A program made the translations under genes and the position numbers. The notes under the pieces were generated by a model that was not told where the DNA came from, made no database searches, and worked only from the letters and a program-made list of their open reading frames with translations. Shown here piece by piece: positions 1 through 13,500 of a DNA stretch of 64,000 nt. The stretch lies in contig CAJNYU010000007.1 in assembly GCA_905331475.1 (NCBI GenBank), forward strand, positions 186,001 to 250,000. The letters run 5' to 3'. Position 1 is the first letter of the stretch, and each line of letters opens with the position of its first letter. Source of the DNA: Rotaria socialis. Its lineage: Eukaryota > Rotifera > Eurotatoria > Philodinida > Philodinidae.

Positions 1-602
1 AATTGCATTCTTTTAATGTCCCAATTATTAATTAGTATGATGGATGCAATTTTAAATAGATATTCAAATTAATGCACATACAAAAAGAATTTCGGAATGT
101 ACTTAGTCTTGATATGAGAGATCATTTAATGTTCTTTTTTTTAAAAACAAAGTGCATTTCGGGGCTTTAAAAATATTTATTATGATATATTAAACATATG
201 TAGTGCTTTTATGCTCTTGGTAAACATTAAAATTATTGTTTTTTCACTCTTCTCTCAACGAACAGTTTTGTCTCAGTAAACAAAACAGCTTTATAGTACT
301 GACATTTGGCTATTGCAATGGACAAAAGACTAAGGTTGGCTAAATTGAAATTGATAAATCTGAACTCTATGCGAATACAGAATACAAGCAGTCATGATGA
401 ATTTTGCAGAAAAAATAATGATATGATCAGAAGCGCAAACTTATTATGTAAGTTTAATCTATTTATTTATCACATATTGTTATTAGATTATTTTCTCGGA
501 AAAAAAAGAAAACATGCCTTTTGATATCAGTTATTCAAATGAAGTCTCTAATTGATAATCACTCCTGTGTGAAGATGAAACACACATGGAGTTTGTTTTT
601 CT

Positions 603-728
603 TTAGCTGATTTCATATCCGTCTTGTCTTCTACCAATAGTATCACGTAAATATTTTCTTGGCATCCCTGTTCTTTTAATATAAGCACAAGCTTTTGCTA
701 TTTCTGTTATTCCGCTGACGACAGTTCT
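603..728 (-). other. Possible orphan terminal exon on the minus strand
   Basis: Read on the minus strand, an acceptor-like CAG at 729-731 is followed by 41 open codons and a stop. The translation is of ordinary, non-repetitive composition and contains TGMPRKYLRDTIGRRQDGYE. I do not recognise the family and found no upstream exon at 730-1300. It could be the last exon of a gene, a relic, or chance. The rest of 1-1300 shows nothing I can support. Confidence 0.2.
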
Positions 729-1317
729 CTGCCATCAAAGCTGCTTCTTCCTGATTGGCTCGAGTATTAGTAGTCAAGCACACGTGCTTATTTCGTTGTA
801 CATAAAACCATCATTTTCTTCTAAACAAAAAAAGAAATTGTAGAACAGAAACTACTTGAACACAAACTAATCACATTGTCGAAAAATGAATTTCATTACT
901 TTTAAGTTATTGTTCTATGTTATAAGTTTTTTTCTATTTAGAAGGCAACTGGATCATTATGAAATAATAGTATGTTCGGTTATTGTCTTCGTAGAAATTA
1001 ATTTTTCAACAATCGGTATTTAATATTAGAATACTATTCAATTCTTATAGAACAAAAGCACGTCATATACTCCCGATTATTAATCAATTGAGATATTCTA
1101 CTCACCATATTACAATTGTTTTCTTGATTCATTTATTGCTCGATATCGACAACGATTTTGCCATAAATTAGCATTTCGAGATGGGAACGATAATCATGTG
1201 CTCGACTAAAGCTGTGAAAGATCGATGTTGACAATTTAATAAGAAAATATTATTTAACCAATCTTGCTGTTGTACTACTTCATGTTATATTCCATATCAG
1301 CTTTTTTTTATTGTCTC

Positions 1318-2125
1318 GGTAGGTTATCATTTCCCACAGATTGTGGTTCCATGAATCGGTCCCTAAATCAAGTCCACATTTGTGAACAATTAAAAATTAA
1401 GTCAATTCTGGTAACCAAATAGGGACTTTAATTTAGGGACTCTTTTCTAAAGAATATGGCTGTGAGGTGTAAGGCATGCCTATACTTGAGCACACCACTC
1501 AATAAACACATCCTACTGGAAAACATATCTTTTCAAAAAAAATACAATCTGATCATCAGGTCCTCTCAAGATCCCTTTAACTAAAAAGTGTTTCTCTTCA
1601 AACGATAGTCTCGTGAGCAGAATCTACTTTTTAAAAAGAAACATTTATCATTTTAAAGTGATCTTGGGAGGCTCTGGTGACCAGATTATATCTTTTTAAA
1701 AGAAACATTTATCAGTTAAAGTGATTTTGAGAACACCGATAAAGTGATCTTGAGAGGATGTGATTGCCAGATTCTATTTGTTAACAATGAATTTACTAGA
1801 TAGAATGATCATTAGAGAATCTAGCGATCAGATTCTATTTTTAAAAAAGAAACATTTACTAGCTAGAGCGAGTTTCAGAGGATCTGGTGACCAGATTGTA
1901 TTTTTTTTGAAAAGACATGTTTTCCAGTAGGATGTGCTTATTGAGTGGTGTGCTCAAGTATAGACATGTCTTACATCTCACAGCCATATTCTTTAGAAAA
2001 GAGTCGCTAAATTAAAGTCCCTATTTGGTTACCAGAATTGACTTAATTTTTAATTGTTCACAAATGTGGACTTGATTTAGGGACCGATTCATGGAACCAC
2101 AATTTGTGGGAAATGATAGCCACTC
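1318..2125. mobile_element. Foldback (long terminal inverted repeat) element with 8-bp target duplication
   Basis: Two arms of about 230 bases, roughly 1321-1550 and 1890-2120, are near-perfect reverse complements. They share the outer motif TATCATTTCCCACA and the inner motif CATCCTACTGGAAAACAT. The element is flanked on both sides by ATTGTCTC (1310-1317 and 2126-2133), an 8-bp target site duplication. The roughly 330-base centre carries degenerate direct repeats built around GATCTGGTGACCAGATT followed by AAGAAACATTTA. There is no open frame for a transposase, so it is non-autonomous. An 8-bp duplication fits hAT-like elements among others; the superfamily is not settled. Confidence 0.85.
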
Positions 2126-2766
2126 ATTGTCTCTTCTTATTCTATTAATCTAATATTGATTTCTCGTTGGATTATTGATAATCTAGAAACTTTATATTTA
2201 GTATCACGTAGTTGCGTGCAGAATATCAACGAATAAGTATAGATTGTTTTGGATGTATTCTATCGAAGCGCTTTTTTTTCTATAATTTTTGCTCTATTTT
2301 AGACTAACAATATTTATTTGAAAGGCATTTCAGAAACTAACAATTACTAAAAATATTCATCAACTTATATAAGTTGTCGGTGCCATTTTAATTTACCTAA
2401 TTTCGATGCAATTGTTGATTTTTAGAACAATCTGTATGTCAATGCAGCAACACATGAAATAGGAAAAATCTGATGTCATGTAATAGGCTCATTCATAGTT
2501 TTCACTTTCATTGAATTGCTTCTGTTACGAATCATCTGTCTTTCAAGGTCTTTCTTTTTAATATATTGAAGTAGTGTCACTCTTCACGAAAATGAAGAAC
2601 TGATTGTCTCAGTTCATTTTCTCGTGTGCTAATATCATCGATCCCTTATTTCAAAAGATAGACAACAAAAGAGAGAATTTTCTTTAAAACTAGCCTATTA
2701 GATACATAATAGTAGGCAACATATAAGTAAATTTTGAAAAAAAAGAACAATTATTAACAAGAATTT

Positions 2767-2777
2767 TTTTTTAGATA
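2767..2777 (+). promoter_or_regulatory. Putative trans-splice acceptor before the PRMT start
   Basis: A run of T ends in AG at 2773-2774, three bases (ATA) before the ATG. It looks like a 3' splice site with no obvious upstream exon, as for spliced-leader addition. The role is inferred. Confidence 0.4.
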
Positions 2778-4346
2778 ATGGATTCTAGACAACTCGATAA
2801 TATTAGTATCAATAAACAATCTTTTGAATCCTATGATAATTTTCAAATTCATGAATTGATGTTACGCGACCGTCCACGTGTTACAGCTTATTATGATGCT
2901 ATTATGAATAATAAACATCTCTTTGAAAATAAGGTACTTTTATAAGATATAGTCTATAATGGAAAAGTTTTCTTTATAAAAAAAAATGACACCAGGTTGT
3001 TCTTGATGTCGGTTGTGGATCAGCAATATTAAGCATGTTTGCTGCTAAAGCCGGTGCTAAACTTGTGTATGCCGTTGATGCTTGCCCGAAAATATGTAAC
3101 CTAGCTGTAGAATTAATTAAACGTAACCATTTACAAGAAACAATTCAAGTAATTAATAAGCCAATTGAAGATATTGACAAATTTGATGAAGACATCAATA
3201 TTATTATTAGTGAATGGATGGGTAAGATTTTAAAAAAAAGCAACATTTTATATTTGAAATCTACTCTCAAGTATATGTATGTAAAACACACAGCGAATTT
3301 CGTATACGAACTTTTTCCGAATAAACATCAAGTTAATTTATTTAGGTTTTTATTTGTTTCATGAAAGTACGCTTGAATCAGTTATTTATGCTCGTGATCA
3401 TTTTCTTAATTTACCCTCTCGAAATGATGATATAACACCTGATCAAAATGAATCAATTGTCATTTTCCCTTCACATGCTTATTTGGTTTGTTTATTACTA
3501 TTATTATTATTATTATTATTATTATCATATTATTTTCTATTGATATCTCTATGTGTTTAGTATTGTGCTCCATTTGTTGACCAACATATACGTATTGAAG
3601 CTAGCACAATGTGGAAAGATTATTTTGATCTTAATATGTCGCCAATTCTACCATATTTGAAAAATTCTAATCTTAGAGAATGTTACATTGAAACAATTGA
3701 ACCATTTCAAATTGTTCATGATGCTCAATTGATACAATCAATTGATCTTCGAACAATACGAATAGATGATCTGCAAACGATGCGTTCAGTTTGTGAATTT
3801 GATATGGATAATCCCTGTATTATATCAGGTTTTTGTTTTTGGTTCGATTGTTATTTTTCTTCAAACAATAATTCATCTATATTACGATCAATTCGTTTAA
3901 CAACAAGTCCATATTCACCAAAAACTCATTGGAAACAAACACTTATTTTTCTACCAGAAGATATTTATCCATTAAAAGGTGATACTGTACCGGTGGATAT
4001 TAAATTAAAAAAGTCCTTAGACAATCGGCAGCAATATAATTTATCAGTAGTTATTAAAAAAATTAAAGTAGGATTATTGAATAGTAATGCTATTGAAGAT
4101 GAAAATTCAAACAATGAATCAAATGTAAAAAGAAGACAACGACGACGTTCATCAACAATTTCATCAGATAAACGAACTGTTAATGTGAATACATTGTTCT
4201 ATGCGCAACGTGATAGTACAAGTAGTAATAGTGATGATGATATCAATTCAAATGAGCATTCTATTCCATGTTCATGTGTTCGTGATAGATGCAAATTAAT
4301 TAAAATAATTTTTGAAAAATACCATGAAGAAAATACTGTTCAATGA
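2778..4346 (+). CDS. Type I protein arginine N-methyltransferase (PRMT6/PRMT8-like)
   Basis: This enzyme would transfer methyl groups from S-adenosylmethionine to arginine side chains of nuclear or RNA-binding proteins. There are four exons: 2778-2933, 2996-3221, 3346-3485 and 3561-4346, giving 435 residues with frame kept at every junction. Seen in the protein: SAM-binding motif I (VLDVGCGSAILS, about residue 54), post-I (VYAVDA), the double-E loop (SEWMGFYLFHES) and the THW loop (KTHWKQTL). The full catalytic set is therefore present. A tail of about 90 residues after the beta-barrel is rich in Arg, Ser and Asp/Asn (KRRQRRRSS) and is not standard for the family; it may be a localisation or interaction tail. 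The ATG is the first after an acceptor-like TTTAG. The gene lies 179 bp upstream of the MEKK4-like gene on the same strand. The type I class is secure, the exact subfamily is not. Confidence 0.88.
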
Positions 4347-4513
4347 AACGTCCATTCTCTTCTTTTGTTTTACTTTCTTATGATTTAATTTTATAAAAAA
4401 AATAGAATTAACTTCTACTGTGTGATGTGTTGAATGAATCTCGAGCGTGTTTGTGTGTGTGTGTGTTTTGTAATTTAGAAAGACAATAATACTCTCATAA
4501 AGACTCTCCTATT

Positions 4514-4525
4514 TATTTTTAGATC
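4514..4525 (+). promoter_or_regulatory. Putative trans-splice acceptor before the MEKK4-like start
   Basis: ATTTATTTTTAG ends at 4522 and is followed by ATC and then the ATG at 4526. The spacing (AG plus three bases plus ATG) is the same as before the PRMT and CCDC142-like genes. It would allow capping of a downstream cistron. The role is inferred. Confidence 0.4.
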
Positions 4526-7500
4526 ATGAATAAAAATATACAAAAGAATTCTCAGAACAAGCCTTCAAAGTCATCACGAAAATCTTCTTCGAATTCGCGC
4601 CGATCCACGAAATCTACTGATATACCTTCTCAAGTTCCACATCGGTCAGAAACTCATTCTCAAAAATCGTCGATTGATTTAGGTCATGATCTATTAACTG
4701 AAATTATCGAAGATCTAACGTCAGATATCGATGATACACGACCAACATCAACATCGTCTATTCTTTCAAAAAATTCGCAAACTAAAAATAATGAAGCAAT
4801 CTCAACATCATCGAAAAAACTATCTTTATCAATTAATGCTTTACGAAATCCAACATGTGTACCGGGAAAAAAGTCATTTCGGTCATCAAAAAAAGGAGTA
4901 AAATCTAGTCAACAGCAAGAAAAATCTAATTCACCAAGTTGTTTCAATAGTTTTGATGAAACATATGATTTAAATGTTGCTAGAAAATCCATTGGTGAAC
5001 AACGACGAGATCGTCTGACTAAACATATGAAAGAGTTTTATCAAGATTTTTTTGAATTCGATAAAAATTCAAATATGAATTCTACTCATGATAATCTGAA
5101 TAATAATGATAAACGAAAACAATATTCAACAGCATTATGGTAAAACAAGAAAATAAAGAATTTTTCGTTTTTTTTTCAAATTCTATACTGTTTCTTTTTT
5201 CAGGTATGAATTAAAAGCATATTTTAATGGTGCAAATTCATTAGATGAAAATGGTATTAAAAATGAACAATATTCTATTGATCGTCAACGAAAGAAGTTT
5301 CTCGATGAATTTTACACTTTTTTTAGTCACTTTGGTTTTGAACAATCATATCATAATGATATTCCGACAATCCAACGTCGTCATATGTGTGAACATCATT
5401 TAAACCATTGTCATAATGTTGAAAAACGCATGCAAAGTTTATTTTTAAAATGGGATTATATATTATCGTTATTTCCATCTTATGCAGCACTTGAACAATA
5501 TGATAAACGTTTCAATCCACGTACGCAAGAAGGAAGAATTTTTTATGAAAAATTATATATTTTTCAAGCATGGCTTAATTTACATTCAGAAATCAATCAT
5601 TTAATTAATATTCTTGGTCGAATAATGTCATCTATAAAATGTCACGCGTGGCCAAACAGTACATGTTCATCGCCAGGAAAATCTAATGATAACCTATCAC
5701 GTCCAACAACACCATTGTCAACATCTAGTCATGACCAAAAAGATCCTATTGTCGGATCTCCACCTAATCCATCGCCTTTTTTAACCACGCCCGAAATTAG
5801 GATCAGACGTCAGAATACATTTACATCAATGTCGAGCGTTGATAGCATTCATCAATCGCCATTATCATCAGGTTCATCATTAATGAATTTTTACTATCGG
5901 TAAAATAAAACAATAACAAATAAAGAGTTTCTATAGAAATAAAGCAAATACTATAATTGATTTAGAAATTTTCATCTGAAAGATTTTTGCGATGAGAAAA
6001 TTAAAAGATTTTCCGAAAAAAATGAGTTCAGTGACAGTAAAATTTCTTATTAGAATACAATGTATGATTGAATAAGTCTGTTTTTAATTTTACTTCGACT
6101 GTAAAAAAAATAAATAATCGTTCAGTACAAGAGAGGCTATTTTAAACTCAAACAAAATTAGATTTCATTAAAAGTTATTTAACAGTTCACTGACTTGAAG
6201 GTAATCATACCTTATCACAACATATTCCTCAAGAAAAGAAAAAGGACATCAATTCTAATATGTCATTGCAAGCGCACAGCATGAGCGACAGACGTACATC
6301 GTACACTCCGTCTTCGTTTAACATTGTAGAGCATGATAATAATAAAATAATTATCATTTTCGATTATTAAGTCTTTGGGAAGCTCTATCAATAATAAACA
6401 CAGCATTTCAAATAGATTTTAGTATCTGTTAAGAGAAGAGAAGCTGTTTAAATTAAGTGTAGTCATTCTTGTAAATTTATAAAAATCATTCATAACTCTT
6501 CACGTCAGTTGATGACATAGCAAGTATGATTAACTCAAATTTCTATTTAGATATATTGATGATCAAGTAACACATGCTCGAATTGAATTAATTGCGAGCA
6601 TATTTCGTTCTAAACATGGTCCTTTATTGCAACGTTTACGTTATACATATCGAAAAGAACATCGATCAAGTTTTTCAACGTTTGATGATCTGTTTAAAAA
6701 CTCACCATTCTTCCCAAAAAAATTCATACCAAATGATTACTTATCAGATGCGAAACCTGATAAATTAATCGACGAATTCTTCCTTCTTAATAAACAATTA
6801 CGAGAACAAAAAAATCCAAAACTTGGTAAACAATTTGCCTTCTTAGATTTATTCATAGGGCTGCTTAAAAAAAAGGATTTATATTTAAGCGTTTCGTATA
6901 CTACAAAGCACTCAATTAAAATTCATATACATAGTTTTCCATAGCCAATCAAATTCTCTATCCAATGTATTCGAGAAATAAATCTCATCAAAAGATTTAT
7001 AATAAGGAGGTTTCATAAAAACTCGAGTAAAATGATTTTCAGGTTTAAGAAATGTGTATAAAAATTAGTTTGAGAGGATTACCTTACAGAATTTCCACGC
7101 GTGGGCAAAATGAAGGAATCATCTCATTATCTATGAAGTTCTCGTACTTATTGAAGGAGTGTTAAAGTCGGCTAATACACGCAAGTCTATTTGTATTTGC
7201 TCTTCGCTCTACCTATATCACCTTGCGTTGCAGAGAAATTCGTACTTCTTACAGTGATACTATTCTAAAAACCATTATATTCTATCTTATAGAAAACTTT
7301 CATACAGCTAATTGTGATTCTAAAAAATTCTATTAGAGAACGCATTTGATAGCGAATGCTTTGTAGTATTGTAGAGAAGAAGAAAACAATCAATCTTATA
7401 GTTTTGAATAGTCCTATGTATTAATATTCATATCTAACTTTACTTTTTATTACAATAGCAAACAAGCCAATAAAGAAAACCACAGGAATTTATTCCGATA

Positions 7501-10500
7501 AAGTAAATAATATTCTTAATCGTTTCGATCAAAATCCAACATTAACATCAAGTACATTTCCACCAGCGCCGGCACCAACATTGGTTCTAAAACTTTTATG
7601 TTATGATCGAAGTATACTGAAACGACAACCATATTATCTGGACTATCTTGATCCAACATTATATCCACATTTACCTGGATCAACATTATTTCCTGACCCA
7701 TGTTTATTTCTTGATCATTCGCCTTTGAATTCCTATTCACAATTGCCAACAGAAGAAAATATTTTAATTGCAAAGATCTTGAGCATATGTCATCGTCTTT
7801 ATGATAAACATGTTTGGGTTGATAGTGGAAGATTTTCAGATATGTGTGATATATTTCATTTACCATCACTTTACCCACATTATGTTTTTCTTGTGCAAAT
7901 TCCATTGGATTTAATGATTGCATGGCAAAAACATCATCATGATAAAAGAATGGAACAAACATCAACTACAGGTAATTAAAAGTTCGATGCGAATAATAGC
8001 AGATCTATATTATGCAAAACCGAGTTAAAACAAGCAGTAGTTTAACGACACCAATGAGAACAAAGACATGTGCCATGAAAAGGGATAGTCCAAAATTTTA
8101 TAAAATATTTTTCAATTCAAAGATGTTAATAATTCAATCATTCTATTCTGATCTTTTCTTTTCTTTTGTCTTATTAGAACATTTCAAAGCATATTTTATC
8201 TCATTTCAATTAACAACAAAGAAAACTATATAATTTTGAGTCACTAACATGAACAGTTGTCAGGAACAAAAAGTTAAAGATTAATATTTAAAATTTTAAT
8301 ATTTCATCGAACTGAAAACATATTTGGTTAGCAATTTTCTAGATGTTAAAATAGTTATAAGTCGTATGACAAAAACTAAGGTCAGTATATACAAAAATAA
8401 TGACATTCATTGAAATGCATTTTAGAGTAATTGATATAGAATTTTCTTTTTGATCTCGTATGAATATTTATTTAACTATAATGTAGATAAGCTGTTATGA
8501 TATATTCGTTGAGTGATAAAAATCAACTAATTCTATTCGATTCATATCATCGGTGGGATATTCTTCGATGATCCATTAGGAATGAAGACTTGGCAAAGTA
8601 GGAAAAACTAACATTATCAAATTTGGGAATTCTTTACAGAAAAAAAAAGAAGAAGAATCTTAATTTTTTTCGCTTATCTTCAATAGTAATAAAGCATTCA
8701 CTTAACTAGAGTATTTTAATAAATTTCTGTAATCTAATGTTGTTTCCGCTCTTATAGGTGCTCTTCTTTTATTAATTGATGAATGTAGCATTCTTATACA
8801 TGGTTCAACATTAGTACGTCAATATGTTAAATTAATGATAACAGATACTTTTGGTATGAATTTTTCTTTCCTCTTAGCAATAATTTTTTTCATGTTATTT
8901 TACAATTTAGAAAAAGCAGAATTAAAATTAATTGAAGATGATCTAATTCAATTTGATAAAAATATAACCGATACAATCTATGAAATTCTTAACTACATTG
9001 AAAGCTATGTAGAATTAGCATTGAATTTAAGTCTATTTCATAATTGTATTATACTATTGAAGGATCAATGGAAATCATTAAAAAAATATTCAACTATGAT
9101 GAACATTGAAGAAACGCTGGGTGAAATTTTTTTAAATATTTATGCAAAAATAATTGCACATTTTCATGAACATATCGATATATTTCATTCATCAGTATTG
9201 TCGTCGCCAGAAACAATTAAAATAGAACATATTAAAAAGAAGATTCATAGAAAATATCAAAAGAAATTAACTATGACTATTCTTCGTGAAGCTAAAGCAA
9301 TATACGATGACTGTGCATTAACAATTAATATTTATTTACAAAAACCTGTGTGTAAACGATTTTTGCTTATTCTTAAAACAGCTGGATTTGAAAGAATTAA
9401 ATTTGGTAAGAAAATTTTAACTGTTATTCTTTTTTAAAGAGATTTATCAATTGATTAGCAATAACGTAGCATTCCAATTACTTGTATTATGTTTGTATTA
9501 ATTGGATATTTCAAATCTTATTTGGTCTGCATTAATACCTTAGAAATAATTTTTTATTTGTTAAAAAATATTTTTAAATCGAAGTAAAAATATATATTCC
9601 ACTCTTTTTGATTTTCACGTCATGAAAAAAAGATCATCGCGAGTACAGAAACCTGTTTTGTGTGAAAAAAATAAAATAAAAGTATTTGACCTGCCATTAT
9701 GATTAAATACAACAGAATCACTTACTGTGAGCACTATTATTCACTATGAAGAAACTATCAGTAGGAGACACCTTGTCTTTTGCAAACGATGATCTTTTTC
9801 TTATTTACAGTAATTTGTTTGAATTAGTGTTCTAATCAGAGCTAAAGCAACACACATTGCCACGATTTGATATTATTATTTATTAACACAGAACTGATGA
9901 AGTACTGTTCTCAAGCGAGCATTGCTTCTGTGATTGACAATATCTACGGCTAATCCATTTCTTTTCTCGATATGTTCTACAAACTTTTATTATAAAAGAA
10001 TATACATAACATCCTATGGATATACTTACTCCGAGCGATGCTCCTGTAGATTGTATCAGAAGTTTGTGTCTAAGATAATTCCTTTGGAAAAGATAATTCA
10101 AAGATCTAACGTTTATCTATTTCTTCAGTATATTGTGAAATGTATCATCATAGACAAAAACGTTTTTCATTCGGTCTAGATTGACAAAAGAACCTTATCT
10201 AAAGAATAAGATAGTAATTGAAGATTATATTTATTTTGTTTCGCTTTTACAGCTTCAGAAAATTATCACAACAGCGGTAGCAACCAAACTGACAAGCGTG
10301 CTACTCCAGTATCTAAATGTCTTCTCTTCGCTCCAGCAAAATATTTTAAAGACAAATCAACTAAACTACAAATCGTGCGAATACTATCTTCTTCATTTCG
10401 AATTAATACAAGTAATAATTTATCTACGGAATTAAATGATGATCTATCAACAACACAACAACAACTACAGTCTCCAACGTTATCTCAACTACCATCGATT

Positions 10501-13500
10501 CCAGCATCTGAAATTTCTCCACCACTAGTTTATATTCTTTGTGTACCGGTTTCAATTGAACTCGAATCTGAGTGGCGCGGTGTCACACATCTACTACCTG
10601 AAAATAAGAATTTAACATCTATATTACCTCTACATTCTAATTGGAAAACGACAACGATTTTTCTTCTTACTCAACAAACGAATAATCTTGAAAACTTTCA
10701 AGAATCATTTAAAGAATGTTTATCAAAAATAAATGTTCAACAAAGCGATTTATATAATTTTGATTCTAGGCCAGGGCAATTGTTACAAAGACGTTCATGT
10801 TTCGAAAAAGTTGATAATGCTATGAGAAATTTAGCTCATTCAATTCTAAACTTAAGTAATTGTATTGCCAGCAACGTGGAAACTTTCGAAAAAATAATCG
10901 AAAAACTCGATACAAAAGATTATGTTGTAAGTAGCATATTAATAATTTTATCTTCTTAAATCTAAAGTCGATGTACATGTAGTTCAGATTATTTACTAAT
11001 GCATAGGGGTGTCGCGTTCGCGTTCCGTTCCTGAGAACAGAAGCGCTAACCGAGTTCCCGTTTCTAAGAACGAGAACACGTTCCCATTCGTAGGAACGGA
11101 ACGCTAGGAACGGGGAACTCTGACACCCCTACTAATGCCTGACAAATCAGACGCGAAGTATATAACAAAAAACAAAATAATAAACGTCTGAGTGTTAATA
11201 TAGTAGTTTCTTTTCCGAGATTTCTAGGATTTTGTATGTCCTTTCCGGAAAAGAAAGATAAACCTTGAAGTCTTTCCGGTTTGCTTTGTGTAAGAGTTAG
11301 GAATAGTTCCTTTTTTTATCAGACGATGATCAAATCTTGCCAGTTTATTAATTCTAAGGAGACTCAACTTCAAGGAATTCCATTCGGATTTCATTTACAG
11401 TTTTCTTCTTCATTTTTAGCAAATTTTCTATTTATAAATCTCTAGAGTTTTAATCTATTAAGAAATGAATCCAAAGCATTGCAAGCATAATGAAATATAC
11501 AATTCGTTTTATTCGATTTATTAAATTTGAAAACAATAAGAAGTTAAATAAGTGAAATCATTTTTATTCTGTTTTTGGTAATGTTATTTCACAGAAATTC
11601 TTTTTTTCTATTGAAAGTTAGACGTCAAATTACTGTAAGATTATCTTCTTTTTCCTTTTGATTGAAATAAGGCAAGAATTTTTCTGTCGCTTTTTTGTAC
11701 GGCTCTATTTATTTTAATCAAGCAAATAAAAGAACGATTTCTAGTAGAAATGATTTGTTGCTTTTACTCTCAAGTATCTTTTTTTTCTTTTTTTTTTTAC
11801 TGGCAGCATTTTCAAAATGTATGCGTCAGCATTCCGAGAGCACGGTTTCCGTAAAAAGAATACATGAGTGACGTCAAGTCCGATGTTTCAATCGCAGATG
11901 TTCATAAGCTTTTCTTTTTTTTTTTGTAATTTGAGTACGGATCTTCTTTTTCCGCTTTTCTCATTTCTTATCTCCATTGCTTATTTAGCATAGTGAAGAA
12001 CGTGCATTTGCATTCGGTATGGATGTTATTCGTGAAACGAGTTTCTATGCAACACAATGCGAACATAATACGCTAAAAATCCAATCTGAGAATCAATTAT
12101 CATTTGCAAATATTTGGTTGAATTTTGCTCGTAAAAAGAATTCCACACGAACATCAAAATATCCCATAACGATTCCGATGTGGTTATTGCCTGGAATGCA
12201 TTTTCTTCGCCATGCGTGCTCATTACATTTTGCAAACCATGTTGATAATGATTTATTTTCAGAATTTTATTATAATATGGTAAAAACGATTAAATATTTA
12301 AACAATTCAAATAATTATACTCCAAATCAAGATAATAGATTCTCAAAAACATTTCAACACTCATCAGTAACTAAACATGGCTATGATAAGAGAAAGAAAA
12401 AGAAATTACAATTAAATAGAATTGAACAAATTGATCATTTAGAGAAACGTATTGATAAACGACGTCTTGATGAAGGTCTTATTGGAAAAATTATACCTAT
12501 TTGTAAATCGTCGACTTTATCAAAGAAAACGGAAGATGATTTAGCATACTTAAAAATACGCAATTTTCATAAGCTAAATCTTCTGTCACGCGGACAATAT
12601 GCAACAAGTAAGATTTCTTTTTTTCAAGCTATTGAAAAATTATTTACTTTTTCGCGCATTGCCAGATTCGAACTGTATAGTTGTTCAAATGTTACTTGTT
12701 TCGAGTTTAAGAGAACGAATATCTTAGTTTTCATTTTATGATGATTCGATTTTTGAATAAATTTCGGCGACTTTCTCTTCCGGAGAGAGACGCTCTAGCC
12801 ACTGAGCTAAACGCGCATACCTAGCTGTGAATAAAAGCAACATCAATAAAAGTTTATTTTTTCGATTCCTTACATTGTACCGATTCTATTCACTAATGTT
12901 TAGAAATGAGGTTTTTAATAAAGAGAAATCAAAAAAGCCTTTTTTCTACGTTCCTATATGAGTACGTTAACTTATCTGAGATATTTCGAAATCTTGAACA
13001 AATCTTGAAAATTAATTTTTGATTTGTTGATAATGATTCATTAGTTCCAATGAGTGAATTGTCTTAATTGATCTAATATATTTATTATGACGGATACAAT
13101 ATAAATAGGATTAGTCACAAATTTTTTTATATAATTTAAAAAACAAGCTTGGTACTTATAGTGTCTACGATTATATGTTGCCGCGTCATTTTCTATAGCC
13201 TCTATTAGCTTCTAGTTGCATTTTGACCTTTATTAATTTTCACTGCCTAAGAAAATGTTATATATAGATAATATTTACCATCTACGAATGAAGATTTTTT
13301 TTAAGAGCTTGATACATCATATTCATATTTGATGTAAACCAATGCATAGAGATTAATAAAATTAGATAAATCTTTAAAAGATTATTTTCTAGTAATTGTC
13401 TGTATTTTACGATAGAATTATTTTCTTCAGTTTTTACTATGAAAAAAGGGTTGAATATACAAAATTTCAGGTTAAAATTATGTATTTATGTTTCTCATAG

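Noticed and set aside
306..524. 72-codon plus-strand frame near the left edge
   Set aside because: It has no recognisable motif and its composition fits AT-rich chance; an exon cannot be excluded but is not supported.
7516..7965. 149-codon minus-strand frame
   Set aside because: It is antisense to a MEKK4-like exon (7459-7971) whose plus-strand frame fits the family and splice sites.
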